Part shown: positions 6,188 through 7,615 of the stretch, piece by piece
Layout: each line of letters opens with the position of its first letter
Numbering within the stretch: the first letter of the stretch is position 1
Source: an uncultured Streptococcus sp.
Lineage (GTDB): Bacteria; Bacillota; Bacilli; Lactobacillales; Streptococcaceae
Assembly: GCA_902479835.1 (NCBI GenBank)
Contig: CABSQC010000049.1
Span: 1-7,615, forward strand
Direction: 5' to 3'
Length of the DNA: 7,615 nt
The notes under the pieces: generated by a model
What the model was told of the DNA's origin: nothing
The model's input: only the letters and a program-made list of their open reading frames with translations
Databases searched by the model: none
Program-made: the position numbers and the translations under genes

Positions 6188-7534
6188 GTGAGTTTACAAC
6201 AGTTTGAAAGGAAATCACTTCAAGAAATTAACCAGTCTATTGACGTGCCAAAAGGCATCCCCTTTTGGAAGACTCTTCTACTCTTTTCAGGACCAGGAAG
6301 TCTGGTAGCTGTCGGTTATATGGATCCGGGAAACTGGATTACCAGTGTGGTTGGAGGGGCACAATACCGCTACCTCCTCTTATCAGTGGTTCTTCTCTCG
6401 TCTTTAATCGCCATGCAGTTGCAACAAATGGCTGGTAAACTAGGGATTGTCCATCGTAAGGACCTGGCCCAAACAACCGCCCATCACTTGCCAAAATGGC
6501 TTCGCTATACCCTTTGGATTGTGATCGAACTTGCCTTGATGGCGACAGATTTAGCGGAAGTCATCGGCTCAGGGATTGCCCTCCACCTCCTCTTTGGTTG
6601 GCCTTTGCTCTTTTCCATTCTGATCACCATCTTTGATGTCTTCCTCTTATTGGGCCTTATGCATCTAGGATTCCGAAAGATCGAGGCCATCGTATCAACC
6701 CTGATCCTCACAATCCTTGCGATTTTTGGTTATCTCGTCTTTCTTTCGAAGCCAGATATCGGGGGAATCTTCGCTGGCTTCCTCCCTCAAAAAGAGGTGC
6801 TGGGAATTGGGCTTCCAAAAGGAAATGAAGCCTTGACCTTGGCACTTGGAATCATCGGAGCAACGGTGATGCCCCACAACCTCTATCTCCACTCTTCCAT
6901 TTCGCAAACGCGAAAGGTCGATTACAAAGATCCAGCAGATGTTAAGCGAGCAGTGCGCTTTATGACCTGGGATTCAAATATTGAATTGAGTTTGGCTTTT
7001 GTCGTCAACTCCCTCCTCTTGATTCTTGGAGCGGCCCTCTTCTTCGGACACGGAGATAAGATTGGTGCTTTCTCTAGCATGTACAATGCCCTCAAGGATA
7101 ACCATATTGCTGGTGCCATCGCTAGTCCTTTCTTGTCCACCCTCTTTGCCATCGCTTTGTTAGCTAGTGGTCAAAATTCAACCATTACTGGGACCCTAAC
7201 CGGTCAAATCGTTATGGAAGGTTTCTTGAGATTCCGCCTGCCACAATGGGTCGTTCGTCTCATGACTCGGATCATTGCCCTTCTTCCTGTCATCATCGTT
7301 GCGATCTTATTTGGAGATCAGGAACATGTCCTTGATGACCTTCTGGTTTATTCTCAAGTCTTCCTATCAGCGGCTCTTCCATTCTCCATCTTCCCTCTGG
7401 TTTATTTCACCTCCAACAAGGAAATCATGGGAGAGCATGTCAATGCGAAATGGAATACTTTCTTAGGCTATCTCGTTGCGATTGTCTTAACTATATTAAA
7501 TTTCAATTTGATCGTGACAACTTTTATCAAATAA
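6188..7534 (+). CDS. mntH: Nramp-family divalent metal transporter (proton-coupled Mn2+/Fe2+ import)
   Basis: A 448-residue membrane protein that imports Mn2+ (and often Fe2+) with protons, the main role of bacterial MntH. The two Nramp signature motifs are intact: DPGNW in helix 1 (D46, N49) and MPHN in helix 6 (M228, H230). With A225 these match the metal-binding residues D, N, A and M known from Nramp structures. TDLAEVIGS (120-128) is the conserved helix-3 motif, and hydrophobic segments continue to the C-terminus, consistent with 11 or more helices. The start is GTG at 6188, preceded by AGAAGG six bases upstream. The frame is open a little further but has no ATG, GTG or TTG before a stop at 6146, and the next in-frame ATG is within helix 1, so GTG is well supported. 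Copy B of the intergenic repeat begins three bases after the TAA. Regulation by a DtxR-type metal sensor is usual for this gene but not visible here. Confidence 0.95.
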   Translation: MSLQQFERKSLQEINQSIDVPKGIPFWKTLLLFSGPGSLVAVGYMDPGNWITSVVGGAQYRYLLLSVVLLSSLIAMQLQQMAGKLGIVHRKDLAQTTAHHLPKWLRYTLWIVIELALMATDLAEVIGSGIALHLLFGWPLLFSILITIFDVFLLLGLMHLGFRKIEAIVSTLILTILAIFGYLVFLSKPDIGGIFAGFLPQKEVLGIGLPKGNEALTLALGIIGATVMPHNLYLHSSISQTRKVDYKDPADVKRAVRFMTWDSNIELSLAFVVNSLLLILGAALFFGHGDKIGAFSSMYNALKDNHIAGAIASPFLSTLFAIALLASGQNSTITGTLTGQIVMEGFLRFRLPQWVVRLMTRIIALLPVIIVAILFGDQEHVLDDLLVYSQVFLSAALPFSIFPLVYFTSNKEIMGEHVNAKWNTFLGYLVAIVLTILNFNLIVTTFIK

Positions 7535-7537
7535 AGA

Positions 7538-7615
7538 GAGAGTGGGACAGAAATCGGTAATTCGTTAGAATTCGATTTCGTCGTCCCACCTCCGCACAGT
7601 TGAGTAGGGCTGTAA
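7538..7615 (+). repeat. Structured intergenic repeat, copy B (cut by the window end)
   Basis: This is the reverse complement of 841-918 with no gaps and two substitutions in 78 bases (at 7593 and 7607). It starts three bases after the mntH stop codon and includes the long hairpin, GTGGGAC (7542-7548) pairing with GTCCCAC (7583-7589), then the first arm of the central stem (GTTGAGT, 7599-7605). The remainder, including the terminal hairpin and T-tract seen in copy A, should lie just past the right edge. It probably serves as the mntH 3' end and terminator region. Confidence 0.85.

Noticed and set aside
926..7534. The block between the repeats as a horizontally acquired island
   Set aside because: The genes are typical streptococcal families with similar codon feel and normal promoters, and there is no integrase, tRNA or composition shift that I can see by eye.

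Overview
The window looks like ordinary chromosome from a low-to-moderate GC Gram-positive coccus, most likely an oral Streptococcus of the mitis/sanguinis type. The reasons are strong AGGAGG-type ribosome binding sites, consensus TATAAT promoters with TGn extensions, streptococcal-looking PepQ, Rrf2 and MntH proteins, and a GAGGCTGGGACA-type intergenic repeat that I recall from streptococci. I cannot name the species. I see no phage, plasmid, transposase, CRISPR array, tRNA or rRNA.

Layout, left to right. (1) The 3' part of a plus-strand Xaa-Pro dipeptidase gene (pepQ type) runs off the left edge. (2) A structured intergenic repeat of about 190 bp (copy A) lies between pepQ and the next gene, which converge; it appears able to terminate transcription in both directions. 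(3) Three minus-strand units follow: a small Rrf2-family regulator with a consensus promoter and a candidate operator over its -35, a calcineurin-like metallophosphoesterase with its own extended -10 promoter, and a two-gene ABC transporter operon (ATPase then 907-residue FtsX/MacB-type permease, 13 bases apart). (4) A 166-bp divergent promoter region separates the ABC operon from a plus-strand Nramp manganese/iron transporter gene (mntH) that starts with GTG. (5) Just after mntH, a second copy of the intergenic repeat (copy B) begins in inverted orientation and is cut by the right edge.

How the genes relate: they look like independent housekeeping or stress functions rather than one pathway. 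PepQ finishes proline-peptide breakdown. MntH imports Mn2+ (and/or Fe2+). The ABC pair probably exports or extracts a substrate, or signals across the membrane. The Rrf2 protein probably controls at least itself. Two features stand out. Inverted copies of the repeat, 76 of 78 bases identical over the visible overlap, bracket the 6.6-kb block from the regulator to mntH. The repeat itself contains four GGGAC/GTCCC segments that can pair in two mutually exclusive ways. I found no convincing new multi-gene defence, toxin or biosynthetic system here.
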